NCBI GenBank assembly: GCA_007117785.1
Contig: SKFV01000020.1
Location: 1 to 9,379 of the forward strand
Length of the DNA: 9,379 bases
From: Pseudomonas sp.
Lineage (GTDB): Bacteria > Pseudomonadota > Gammaproteobacteria > Pseudomonadales > Pseudomonadaceae
Reading direction: 5' to 3'
Shown: in pieces, positions 1 to 6,498 of the stretch
How the letters are laid out: every line of letters starts with the position of its first letter
How positions within the stretch are numbered: the first letter of the stretch is position 1
The notes under the pieces: model-generated
The model's input: only the letters and a program-made list of their open reading frames with translations
What the model was told of the DNA's origin: nothing
The model's database searches: none
Translations under genes and position numbers: made by a program

Positions 1-293
1 CTGTCCAGCTGCGCCAGCAACTGGCTGGAATTGCCCGATGGCCAGGCAAGGATCAGGTCGGGGCGTTGCGCGACAATGCGTTCAGCGGCCAGCGTCTGGT
101 ACCCGCCGACACGGGGTACCTCGGGAAGTTCCGGGGCCCGCTGATTGTCATCCATGATGCCGACCAGACGCTCACTGGCATCCAGTTGCAGCATCAGATC
201 AGTCAGGAAAGGCGCCAGACTGATCACCCGTTCGGCAGCCAGGCCCGATTGGGTCAGCAGTAACAGGCCGGCCAGCAGCCAGCCACGTATCAT
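1..293 (-). CDS. BtuF-like periplasmic cobalamin/iron-complex binding protein, N-terminal part (cut by window edge)
   Basis: This is the first 97 codons of a substrate-binding protein of an ABC transporter of the vitamin B12/Fe-siderophore class. Such proteins capture the ligand in the periplasm and pass it to an inner-membrane permease. The ATG at 293-291 opens a clear signal peptide: MIRG, a leucine-rich core at residues 5-14, and a likely cleavage after GLAA at residue 20. The mature start ERVISLAPFLTDL and the later stretch VPRVGGYQTLAAERI (residues 59-73) followed by QRPDLILAW (76-84) are the usual opening of the periplasmic binding fold in BtuF-like proteins. Its ATG overlaps the stop of the upstream membrane-protein gene as ATGA, which suggests translational coupling. 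No strong Shine-Dalgarno sequence is visible. The ligand cannot be told from this part, and the remaining two thirds lie outside the window. Confidence 0.82.
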   Translation of the reverse strand, partial: MIRGWLLAGLLLLTQSGLAAERVISLAPFLTDLMLQLDASERLVGIMDDNQRAPELPEVPRVGGYQTLAAERIVAQRPDLILAWPSGNSSQLLAQLD

Positions 294-730
294 GCCTGGC
301 TCGCGTTGACCCAGGCACTGGGCGGACGATAGAGCAGCAACAGGCCCTGACTGGCAAGCACCAACAGGATCACCGGGGTCAGCTCGCCGGTACAGACAAA
401 GTGCAGCATACCGATCCAGCCGGGGATCTTGGCATTCAGCAGGCCAAGCATTTGCTGATGGTGCAGGCTGGCCCAGGTCGCTTCAGCGTCGGCCTCGGCC
501 GGGTCACTCAGTTGATCAACGGCAACCAGCGCCCGCTTGTAAGGGCTGAAGCGCCAGAGGGTCAGAAACATACTAGCCAGTCCCAATACAAACAAGGGAA
601 TGGCTGCCTCTTCCCAAGAGCCCGAACTGTCACGTAGCAGCCAGACCAGAGCAATCGGCAGAATCAGCGATACGATGGTCTGCATGCGCCAGTTGCGCTG
701 CAGGGCTTTCCAGTTGACTGCAGGATCCAT
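290..730 (-). CDS. Small unknown inner-membrane protein (146 aa)
   Basis: I do not recognise this family beyond a small integral membrane protein. Hydrophobic segments lie at about residues 17-33, 43-60 and 117-135, with a weaker one near 102-114. Between the second and third is a soluble loop rich in D, E and A (about 72-92). I chose the ATG at 730-728 because GGAGG sits ten bases upstream of it. A TTG two codons earlier would leave too short a gap to that site. The gene follows the ribA stop after only two bases and overlaps the BtuF-like gene by four, so it belongs to the same transcript as both. Sitting next to a binding-protein gene is compatible with a transport-related role, but it lacks the length and segment number of a BtuC-type permease. 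Function is unknown. Confidence 0.75.
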   Translation of the reverse strand: MDPAVNWKALQRNWRMQTIVSLILPIALVWLLRDSSGSWEEAAIPLFVLGLASMFLTLWRFSPYKRALVAVDQLSDPAEADAEATWASLHHQQMLGLLNAKIPGWIGMLHFVCTGELTPVILLVLASQGLLLLYRPPSAWVNASQA

Positions 731-732
731 GA

Positions 733-1344
733 TCAATCCGCCTCCGCTTGATGCAGGTTGCCCAGCATATGGCCGAGTTTGCCGGCCTTGGTTGCCAGAT
801 ATTTGCTGTTGTGGGGGTTGAGCCCGAACTGCAGTGGCAGACGCTGGGCTATTTCAATACCGAAGCCTTCCAGCGCCTTGACCTTGCGCGGGTTGTTGGT
901 CAGTAACTTGAGGCTGGTGATGCCCAGATGCTTGAGCATCGGCTGACAAATGGCATAGTCGCGCTGATCCGCACCAAAACCGAGCTGCTCGTTGGCCTCC
1001 ACGGTATCGGCGCCACCGTCTTGCAGGTTGTAGGCACGAATCTTGTTCATCAGGCCTATACCCCGGCCTTCCTGACGCAGGTAAAACAACGCGCCTCGAC
1101 CTTCCGCAGCAATGGCGGCCAGCGCAGCTTCAAGCTGAAAGCCACAGTCACAGCGCAGGCTGAACAAGGCATCCCCGGTCAGGCACTCGGAATGCAGGCG
1201 GCCCAGTACCGGTTTGCCATCGGCCACATCACCCATGGTCAGTACAACATGCTCCTTGCCGGACTCCTCTTCAAGGAAGCCGTGCATGGTGAAGGTACCC
1301 CACTGGGTAGGCAACTGGGACGAGGCAATATAGTTAACCGCCAC
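733..1344 (-). CDS. ribA: GTP cyclohydrolase II
   Basis: RibA opens the imidazole ring of GTP and releases formate and pyrophosphate. It gives 2,5-diamino-6-ribosylamino-pyrimidinone phosphate, the first committed step of riboflavin synthesis in the cytoplasm. All expected residues are present: GRLHSECLTGD (48-58) then SLRCDCG (62-68) supply the zinc ligands C54, C65 and C67. YLRQEGRGIGL (88-98), Y105, and DQR with D126 and R128 match the catalytic set known from the E. coli enzyme at the same numbers. LLTNNPRKV (147-155) is the conserved late motif. At 203 residues it has the full length of a stand-alone RibA. The start is GTG at 1344-1342, with AGGAG four bases upstream, and there is no nearby ATG in frame. 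This is the catalytically intact RibA of the window, in contrast to the degenerate RibA-like tail of RibB. Confidence 0.96.
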   Translation of the reverse strand: MAVNYIASSQLPTQWGTFTMHGFLEEESGKEHVVLTMGDVADGKPVLGRLHSECLTGDALFSLRCDCGFQLEAALAAIAAEGRGALFYLRQEGRGIGLMNKIRAYNLQDGGADTVEANEQLGFGADQRDYAICQPMLKHLGITSLKLLTNNPRKVKALEGFGIEIAQRLPLQFGLNPHNSKYLATKAGKLGHMLGNLHQAEAD

Positions 1345-1385
1345 ACCGAACTCCTGTGAGCCGCAGCATTTGCAAAAGGGCCGCT

Positions 1386-1394
1386 ATCTTAGCA
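1386..1394 (-). promoter_or_regulatory. Candidate extended -10 promoter for ribA
   Basis: Reading leftwards, the sequence TGCTAAGAT (1394-1386) fits an extended -10 element (TGn followed by TAAGAT). It lies about 42 bases before the ribA GTG, in the largest gap of the left half of the cluster. No good -35 hexamer is present at 16-18 bases, which extended -10 promoters can tolerate. It would give ribA and the two genes after it their own transcription start. Confidence 0.4.
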
Positions 1395-1397
1395 GGA

Positions 1398-1409
1398 GTC
1401 AGCGCTGAC
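1398..1409. repeat. Perfect 12-bp palindrome GTCAGCGCTGAC upstream of ribA
   Basis: GTCAGC is followed directly by its reverse complement GCTGAC, with no spacer. It ends four bases before the TGC of the candidate ribA extended -10, so it would lie between the -10 and -35 positions. This is where a dimeric repressor could bind. It could equally be chance or the remnant of a small hairpin after the protease gene. No matching second copy was noticed in the window. Confidence 0.35.
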
Positions 1410-1454
1410 GGCGACGTTGAATGGTGACGGGATGTGCGGTTATAACTGCGCGCC

Positions 1455-2102
1455 TTAGTAACGGCGTTCCAGAATCAGCACCGCACCACGATCATCCATG
1501 CGCAGCCGGCTGAGAAAGCTGTTGCCCAGTAGAACCTCGGTCGGGAAGCCACCTTCGAGCACCAACCCTTCAACCCGGGTCAGCTCGATGTCACCGATAC
1601 GCACCCGATCCAGGGTCACCAGATACCCCGGTACATGACCACTGGCGGTGGTCGCTTGCACCTCTCTGCCGCCACGATAATTGAGGCCCATGCGCTCGGC
1701 CAGCTGGGAGTTCATCGCCACACTGGTGGCACCGGTATCGACCATGAATTGCACACTGTGGCCATTGATCGAGCCGGTGGTACGGAAGTGACCACCCTGG
1801 GAGCGACCAATACTGACGGTCTGTCGCTCGGGCACAGCAAATCCTTCACTGTAATCCCGCTCCAGGCCCAGCACCCGTTCGCGGCCATTGATGCGCAGGG
1901 TTGCACTGCGACTGTCGGCACTGATCAGCTCAACACCCTGCATGGCAGGCTGACCAACGCGCAGCATCTGGCGCTGCCCGTCAATATTGACTACCACAGC
2001 ACTGCTGAACAAACCGACCACCCTGACCATGGGCTCGGCCCACAGCGGACTGGCAAGGCCCGTCAGGGCAAGCAACACAATCAGGTTCTTGAAGAGGTCC
2101 AT
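1455..2102 (-). CDS. Periplasmic retropepsin-like (clan AA) aspartic protease
   Basis: This 215-residue protein is a predicted secreted aspartic protease of the retropepsin-like type found in many proteobacteria; substrates of this family are mostly unknown. The mature domain has the single catalytic motif VDTGAT (D122) preceded by a GSINGHSVQFM strand. The late hydrophobic-glycine motif VLLGNSFLSRL (190-200) corresponds to the second half-signature of the fold. One active-site aspartate per chain means it should act as a homodimer. I chose the ATG at 2102-2100 because it opens a signal peptide (residues 1-22, ending SPLWA before EPM) and has AGGA eight bases upstream. The in-frame ATG at 2156 would overlap pgpA and bury the signal peptide. 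It starts 32 bases after pgpA. The region at about residues 25-95 has no family I can name and may be a small beta-rich domain. Confidence 0.85.
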   Translation of the reverse strand: MDLFKNLIVLLALTGLASPLWAEPMVRVVGLFSSAVVVNIDGQRQMLRVGQPAMQGVELISADSRSATLRINGRERVLGLERDYSEGFAVPERQTVSIGRSQGGHFRTTGSINGHSVQFMVDTGATSVAMNSQLAERMGLNYRGGREVQATTASGHVPGYLVTLDRVRIGDIELTRVEGLVLEGGFPTEVLLGNSFLSRLRMDDRGAVLILERRY

Positions 2103-2134
2103 CACGACTTTCCTGTCATGGCCCGAGGCCGGTA

Positions 2135-2638
2135 TCAGATCAAGACTAACAGCCATTCGGCCAGCAGCAAAACCACCAGCGCCATCCCCCCGGCAATCAG
2201 GTCATCCAGCATGATACCCAGGCCACCGTCGACGCGGCGATCGACCCAGCCAATCGGCCAGGGCTTCCAGATGTCGAACAGGCGGAACAGCAGGAAACCC
2301 GCCAGCAACCAACCCCAGCCCGGCGGCGCCAGCAGCATGGTCAACCAGAGGCCGACAAACTCATCCCAGACAATACCGCCGTGGTCATGCACACCCAAAT
2401 CCCTGGCCGTGCGATCACACAACCAGATACCCACCAGGGTGGTTACCACCAGCACGGCGATATAGCCAGCCAGAGGCAACTGCTGCCAAAGCAACACAAA
2501 GGGCACGGCCGCCAGCGTACCCCAGGTACCTGGTGCCTTGGGGATGGCGCCGCTACCAAAGCCGAAGGCAAGAAAATGGATCGGATTACGCCATACCGAC
2601 GCCGGGGCGTGAGGTTGTCCGTTGGGCGTACTAGTCAT
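2135..2638 (-). CDS. pgpA: Phosphatidylglycerophosphatase A
   Basis: PgpA removes the phosphate from phosphatidylglycerophosphate to give phosphatidylglycerol, at the inner membrane. The 167-residue protein carries the family signatures in order: GFGSGAIPKAPGTWGT (26-41), IVWDEFVGLW (89-98) and FDIWKPWPI (121-129) followed by DGGLGIMLDDLIAG (137-150). The acidic residues in these motifs are those expected to hold the metal. Hydrophobic segments at about 41-50, 58-74, 98-118 and 150-167 fit a polytopic membrane enzyme. The ATG at 2638-2636 overlaps the last codons of thiL by eight bases and has AGGAG six bases upstream. A longer in-frame start at 2728 lies deep inside thiL and adds no conserved sequence. 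The overlap indicates coupling to thiL, an arrangement common in gammaproteobacteria even though the pathways are unrelated. Confidence 0.95.
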   Translation of the reverse strand: MTSTPNGQPHAPASVWRNPIHFLAFGFGSGAIPKAPGTWGTLAAVPFVLLWQQLPLAGYIAVLVVTTLVGIWLCDRTARDLGVHDHGGIVWDEFVGLWLTMLLAPPGWGWLLAGFLLFRLFDIWKPWPIGWVDRRVDGGLGIMLDDLIAGGMALVVLLLAEWLLVLI

Positions 2639-3650
2639 CGGCAGCTCCTGCTGAAGAGGGGTAGAAATGTTGATAACCGCTTGCACCGCTGACAGCCTGC
2701 GGGCCCTGGCCACTGTCCAGCCAGACACCCTGCCCCGCCTGAACCTTGCCGATCACCCGGACATCCGGCTGCTCCGCGTGCACGGCCTGAAGCATGGCGG
2801 CAGGCAGACTGAACAGCAAGCGGTAGTCATCTCCGGCGCGCAACATCCACTCATTGCGAATACTTGCCGGCCAGGCCTGCAGGGCCTCCGAGGCAGGCAA
2901 AGATGATTGCTCGATATGCACAGCCACACCGCTGGCAGCGGCCAGATGGGCCGCATCGGCCAGCAGGCCATCGGATATATCCAACGTCGCAGTGGCGCGA
3001 CCGCGCAGGGCGATACCCAGGGACAGTTGCGCGCGCGGGCGCCAGAATCGCTGGTGCAGGTAATCGCGTTGATGCGAGCTGAGCTCTTCCGGCAGCCGCT
3101 TTTCCAGTGCCAGTTGCAAGCCGGCACCACCGTCGCCCAGCGAACCGCCGACACAGAGCAAGTCGCCCGGCTGGGCGCCACTACGCAGAAGAGTCTGGCC
3201 CGCTGGTATTTGGCCGAACACAGTAAACCCCAGGTTCAACGGACCACGGGTGGTATCGCCACCAATCAGATTGATCTGATGGTCCTGCGCCCCTTGCGCC
3301 AGCCCGCGGGCAAAGTCAGCCAGCCAGTCAGCAGCGGTATCCGGAAGGGTCAGGGCAATGGTAAAACCGAGGGGTCCAGCACCCATGGCAGCGAGATCAC
3401 TGACTGCGGCCGCGAGGCCGCGATAGGCCGCATCGGCAGGCTGGTAGCTGTGCGGAAAGTGGACACCCGGCACCTGGCTATCCGTCGAGATAACCAGGTA
3501 TTGGCCGGGAGCGGTTTCCAGCAGTGCGGCATCGTCACCAATACCGAGCAGGGGGAGAGATTCAGGCGCAGCAGCCGTCAAGGCTGCCTGCTGAAAGTAA
3601 CGGCGAATCAGCTCGAACTCGCCGCCAGCAGAGGGGCCTCCCTGGCTCAT
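2631..3650 (-). CDS. thiL: Thiamine-monophosphate kinase
   Basis: ThiL uses ATP to convert thiamine monophosphate to the active cofactor thiamine diphosphate. The 339 residues show the ThiL/PurM-type order: GIGDDAAL (36-43), VISTDSQVPGVHFP (53-66), AVSDLAAMGA (82-91), LIGGDTTRGPL (128-138), GGSLGDGGAGL (168-178), LDISDGLLADAAHL (223-236) and AGDDYRLLF (272-280). The acidic residues in these motifs form the magnesium and nucleotide site. The last motif reads AGDDY where E. coli has GGEDY, a mild substitution that keeps the acidic character. The ATG at 3650-3648 follows the nusB stop by six bases, with AAGG just upstream. The gene overlaps pgpA at its end. No TPP riboswitch is visible nearby, so expression probably follows the rib-nusB transcript. 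Confidence 0.97.
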   Translation of the reverse strand: MSQGGPSAGGEFELIRRYFQQAALTAAAPESLPLLGIGDDAALLETAPGQYLVISTDSQVPGVHFPHSYQPADAAYRGLAAAVSDLAAMGAGPLGFTIALTLPDTAADWLADFARGLAQGAQDHQINLIGGDTTRGPLNLGFTVFGQIPAGQTLLRSGAQPGDLLCVGGSLGDGGAGLQLALEKRLPEELSSHQRDYLHQRFWRPRAQLSLGIALRGRATATLDISDGLLADAAHLAAASGVAVHIEQSSLPASEALQAWPASIRNEWMLRAGDDYRLLFSLPAAMLQAVHAEQPDVRVIGKVQAGQGVWLDSGQGPQAVSGASGYQHFYPSSAGAADD

Positions 3651-3656
3651 CCTGCC

Positions 3657-4136
3657 TTAGCCCCGGCGCGGCGCGTTGAATTCCACGCTACGCAGACGCG
3701 GCGCCAACTTGTCGAGGATGCCATTGATGTACTTGTGACCGTCGGTGGCACCAAAGGTCTTGGCCAGTTCGATGCCTTCGTTGATCACTACCCGGTAAGG
3801 CACATCGATACGTTGGGTCAGCTCGTAAACGCCGAGACGCAAAATGGCCAGCTCGACCGGATCCAGCTCCTTGAGTGGACGATCCAGCACATCGCTGAGG
3901 TGATTATCGATCACATCCAGATGGCCGGGCACACCACTGACCAGTTCGCGGAAGTAGACCTCATCGACCTTGCTGAAATCATTGTCGACCAGAAACTGGG
4001 CGACCAGCTCATGAATCGGCAGGTCAGCCATCTGCCAGGCATAGAGGGCCTGCATGGCAAAGCTGCGCGCCTTGCGCCGGGCGGATGGCTTGGGTTGACC
4101 GGCGGAGCGGCCCGGTCGTGCCTGCTGCTCACTCAC
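3657..4136 (-). CDS. nusB: Transcription antitermination protein NusB
   Basis: NusB pairs with ribosomal protein S10 (NusE) on boxA RNA to build the antitermination complex on rRNA operons. The 159-residue protein has an N-terminal basic stretch (SARRKARSFAMQALYAWQ, 18-35) typical of the RNA-binding first helix. The conserved core follows: LDPVELAILRLGVYEL (91-106), PYRVVINEGIELAKTFG (113-129) and KYINGILDKL (135-144). About 16 extra residues rich in Q, P, G and R precede the core. The start is GTG at 4136-4134, directly after the ribH TGA with no intervening base, so the two are probably translationally coupled. The only upstream Shine-Dalgarno-like run is GGGGG. The next in-frame ATG (residue 28) would remove the RNA-binding helix and is unlikely. 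The ribH-nusB pairing is widespread in proteobacteria. Confidence 0.96.
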   Translation of the reverse strand: MSEQQARPGRSAGQPKPSARRKARSFAMQALYAWQMADLPIHELVAQFLVDNDFSKVDEVYFRELVSGVPGHLDVIDNHLSDVLDRPLKELDPVELAILRLGVYELTQRIDVPYRVVINEGIELAKTFGATDGHKYINGILDKLAPRLRSVEFNAPRRG

Positions 4137-4613
4137 TCAGGCCCCCAGTTGCTTGATCGCACTGACCATTTCAATCGCTGAGAGGGTGGCTTCGGCGCCC
4201 TTGTTGCCGGCCTTGGTGCCGGAGCGCTCGATGGCCTGCTCGATGCTGTCGACCGTCAGCACGCCGAAGGCAACAGGTACACCGTATTCCAGAGAGATCA
4301 CACCCAGGCCCTTGACGCACTCACCGGCCACATATTCGAAATGCGGGGTGCCGCCACGGATCACCGCGCCGAGGGCAACGATGGCGTCATACTGCTTGAG
4401 TTCGGCCACTTTCTTGACCATCAGCGGCATTTCGAAAGCACCCGGCACGCGCACGATGGTGATGTTTTCGTCTTTTACGCCGTGGCGCTTGAGGGTATCC
4501 AGGGCGCCGGCCAGCAGGCTTTCAACCACAAAGCTGTTGAAACGGCCAACCACCAGGGCATAGCGGCCTTCTACGGCAACAAAGTCGCCTTCGATGGTAC
4601 GGATTGCAGTCAT
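4137..4613 (-). CDS. ribH: 6,7-dimethyl-8-ribityllumazine synthase
   Basis: Lumazine synthase condenses 5-amino-6-ribitylaminouracil with 3,4-dihydroxy-2-butanone 4-phosphate, the products of the RibA/RibD and RibB branches. The protein is the usual length (158 aa). It contains the substrate-binding region GRFNSF (23-28, aromatic F25), VPGAFEMP (56-63), GAVIRGGTPHFEYVAGE (82-98) with the catalytic-base candidate H91, and ERSGTKAGNKG (129-139) with the phosphate-binding R130. The family assembles as pentamers or 60-mer capsids; the sequence does not decide which. The ATG at 4613-4611 has only a weak AGAGA about nine bases upstream. A 59-bp gap with a strong hairpin separates it from ribB. The gene is called ribE in some nomenclatures. 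Confidence 0.97.
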   Translation of the reverse strand: MTAIRTIEGDFVAVEGRYALVVGRFNSFVVESLLAGALDTLKRHGVKDENITIVRVPGAFEMPLMVKKVAELKQYDAIVALGAVIRGGTPHFEYVAGECVKGLGVISLEYGVPVAFGVLTVDSIEQAIERSGTKAGNKGAEATLSAIEMVSAIKQLGA

Positions 4614-4640
4614 GACAAGTCTCTCTGAATTTAAAGAACG

Positions 4641-4662
4641 GGCGGCACGTGCAAGTGCCGCC
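4641..4662 (-). terminator. Strong intergenic hairpin between ribB and ribH (possible attenuator or processing site)
   Basis: GGCGGCAC at 4641-4648 and GTGCCGCC at 4655-4662 form a perfect 8-bp GC-rich stem with a six-base loop, in the middle of the 59-bp ribB-ribH gap. In the leftward transcript it is followed by CGUUCUUUAAAUU, which is U-rich but not a clean U-tract. It could be a leaky intrinsic terminator that lowers expression of ribH and the genes after it, or an mRNA stability or processing element. The structure is seen directly; the role is inferred. Confidence 0.5.
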
Positions 4663-4672
4663 GGGGGTGCAT

Positions 4673-5770
4673 TTACTGACGTGGCAAGTATTCTACTACT
4701 TCCAGGTCAAAACCGGATATGGCATTGAACTTCATCGGCGTCGACAACAGGCGCATTTTGCGTACGCCAAGGTCACGCAGGATCTGTGAACCGGCGCCAA
4801 CGGTGTTATAGGTCGCCGGGCGGCGGGCAGCCGGCACTTCTTCGCCGGACAGCTTGCGCACGTGGTTAAGCAGGCCGTCGCTGTCGATATGGTTACCCAG
4901 CAGCAAGACCACACCGCTGCCATCGGCGGCGACTTTCTTCATGGCGTCCTGCAAACTCCAGCGACCCGGCTCCTGCACCATCAGCAGATCGCGCAGCGGA
5001 TCGATGTTGTGAACACGCACCAGCGTGGGCTCTTCCGGATTGATCTCACCCTGGGTCAGCGCCAGATGAATCAGCCCTTCCAGGCTGTCACGGTAGGCAA
5101 TCAGGTTGAAGGTGCCCAGCTCGCTGGTCAGAGTCTGCTCGGAGACGCGCTGCACGGTACGCTCATTGAGCAAGCGGTAATGGATCAGATCGGCAATGGT
5201 GCCGATTTTCAGGTCGTGCTCTTCAGCAAAGGCTTCCAGTTCGGGGCGCCGCGACATGGTGCCGTCTTCGTTCATGATCTCGCAGATCACGGCCGCTTCC
5301 TCAAAACCACCCATACGCGCCAGATCACAGGAGGCTTCAGTGTGCCCGGCCCGCGCCAGCACGCCACCCGGCTGCGACATCAACGGGAAAATATGGCCGG
5401 GGCTGACGATATCCTTGGCCACCGCGCCAGGCGCTGCTGCGGCCTGCACCGTGCGGGCGCGATCGCCTGCCGAGATGCCGGTACTGACACCCACGGCAGC
5501 CTCGATCGACACGGTAAACTTGGTGCCAAAACCGGAGCCGTTGCGCTGCACCATGAGTGGCAGCTGCAGGCGTTCACAACGTTCCAGGCTCATCGGCATG
5601 CAGATCAGGCCACGGCCAAAGCGAGCCATAAAGTTGATGTGCTCAGGCTGAACCGCCTGCGCGGCCATGATCAGGTCGCCTTCATTCTCGCGGTCTTCGT
5701 CATCCATCAGGATGACCATTTTGCCGGCGCGAATATCTTCAATGATTTCTTCGATACTGTTCAGCTGCAT
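4673..5770 (-). CDS. ribB: 3,4-dihydroxy-2-butanone 4-phosphate synthase with degenerate GTP cyclohydrolase II-like C-terminal domain
   Basis: RibB converts ribulose 5-phosphate to 3,4-dihydroxy-2-butanone 4-phosphate plus formate. Residues 1 to about 203 are a complete synthase domain: MDDEDRENEGDLI (22-34) supplies the acidic metal site, SPGHIFPL (123-130) and RAGHTEASCDLARMGG (140-155) the catalytic region, and CEIMNEDGTM (163-172) is conserved. Residues about 205-365 resemble GTP cyclohydrolase II but lack its active site. Where RibA has the HSEC and RCDCG zinc ligands, this tail reads HNIDPLRDLLMV (254-265) with no cysteine. The RibA-like GAGSQILRDLGVRKMRLL (325-342) is retained. The enzyme is therefore a single-activity hybrid, and GTP cyclohydrolase II activity must come from the separate ribA. 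The ATG at 5770-5768 has GGGAGG five bases upstream. It follows ribE by 22 bases. Confidence 0.96.
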   Translation of the reverse strand: MQLNSIEEIIEDIRAGKMVILMDDEDRENEGDLIMAAQAVQPEHINFMARFGRGLICMPMSLERCERLQLPLMVQRNGSGFGTKFTVSIEAAVGVSTGISAGDRARTVQAAAAPGAVAKDIVSPGHIFPLMSQPGGVLARAGHTEASCDLARMGGFEEAAVICEIMNEDGTMSRRPELEAFAEEHDLKIGTIADLIHYRLLNERTVQRVSEQTLTSELGTFNLIAYRDSLEGLIHLALTQGEINPEEPTLVRVHNIDPLRDLLMVQEPGRWSLQDAMKKVAADGSGVVLLLGNHIDSDGLLNHVRKLSGEEVPAARRPATYNTVGAGSQILRDLGVRKMRLLSTPMKFNAISGFDLEVVEYLPRQ

Positions 5771-5792
5771 GCGGCCCTCCCGGGCACCTTGA

Positions 5793-6458
5793 TCAGGACT
5801 TGAGGAAGCCGTTGTCGGCCAGAAAGGCCATACTGATGTTGCTTTCGGTCTGCGGCTCGGCAGCCTTGTCACCCAGCAACAGGCGTTCCAGATAACGGGC
5901 AATCACATCCACTTCCAGGTTTACCGAGGTACCGGGCTGGTAATCACCCATCACGGTTTCCTGCATGGTGTGCGGCACGATATTCAAATGAAAGATAGCA
6001 CCTTCAACGGCATTGACCGTGAGACTGATGCCATCGACGGTAATCGAGCCTTTCTCAGCAATGTATTTCGCCAGGTTGGCCGGTGCTTCAATGCGGAAAT
6101 GCCAGGAGCGCGCATCCTGCTCCAGCGACAAGACCTTGCCGACGCCATCAACGTGGCCACTAACCAGATGGCCACCCAGTCTGGAAGCTGGCGTCAGCGC
6201 CTTTTCCAGGTTGACCCGACTGCCTTCCTTGAGGTTGCTAAGGGCGCTGCGGCGAATGGTTTCCTGACTGACATCCGCCCAGAAGCCGTCACCCGGCAAC
6301 TCGACGGCGGTCAGACAGACCCCGTTGACCGCGATGCTGTCACCCAGTTTGACGTCGCCCAGATCCAGCTTGCCGGTCTGCACATAAAGCCGCACATCGC
6401 CGCCGCGCGGCTGCATGCGTTGAATCTGACCAACCGCTTCGATGATGCCAGTGAACAT
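5793..6458 (-). CDS. ribE: Riboflavin synthase (alpha chain)
   Basis: Riboflavin synthase dismutates two molecules of dimethyl-ribityllumazine into riboflavin and the pyrimidine that RibH reuses. The 221-residue protein begins with the almost invariant MFTGIIEAVG, which fixes the start at 6458-6456 and rejects a longer frame reaching 6536. Two related lumazine-binding barrels are visible. The first runs over about 1-90, with DSIAVNGVCLTAV (40-52). The second runs from GGHLVSGHVDGVG (95-107) to about 190, with GSITVDGISLTVN (137-149). A helix-like C-terminal tail (about 190-221) fits the trimerisation helix of the family. No strong Shine-Dalgarno is present. A 96-bp gap with a TATAAT box separates it from ribD. 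It is called ribC in E. coli and in some Pseudomonas annotation. Confidence 0.97.
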   Translation of the reverse strand: MFTGIIEAVGQIQRMQPRGGDVRLYVQTGKLDLGDVKLGDSIAVNGVCLTAVELPGDGFWADVSQETIRRSALSNLKEGSRVNLEKALTPASRLGGHLVSGHVDGVGKVLSLEQDARSWHFRIEAPANLAKYIAEKGSITVDGISLTVNAVEGAIFHLNIVPHTMQETVMGDYQPGTSVNLEVDVIARYLERLLLGDKAAEPQTESNISMAFLADNGFLKS

Positions 6459-6492
6459 AGGCTGATTGCTCGCAGAAGATGGAAAACGCGGC

Positions 6493-6498
6493 ATTATA
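6493..6498 (-). promoter_or_regulatory. Candidate -10 box (TATAAT) ahead of ribE
   Basis: A perfect TATAAT lies on the leftward strand 34 bases before the ribE ATG, in the largest gap inside the rib genes. The leader would be about 25-30 bases long. No good -35 hexamer is found 16-18 bases upstream, so an activator or a weak constitutive start would be needed. It may give ribE-ribB and later genes a supply independent of nrdR-ribD. Confidence 0.45.

Noticed and set aside
2907..4181. Long open frame of 424 codons on the plus strand
   Set aside because: It is antisense to thiL and nusB, which have clear family motifs. The translation has no recognisable domain and an odd composition, as expected from the complementary strand of GC-rich genes.
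4862..5803. Plus-strand open frame of 313 codons
   Set aside because: It is opposite ribB, whose motifs are all present, and the translated sequence is low-information and histidine/glutamine rich.
5771..5902. 44-codon N-terminal extension of ribB
   Set aside because: It overlaps the 3' end of ribE out of frame. The ATG at 5770 has a strong GGGAGG and matches the normal start of the family.
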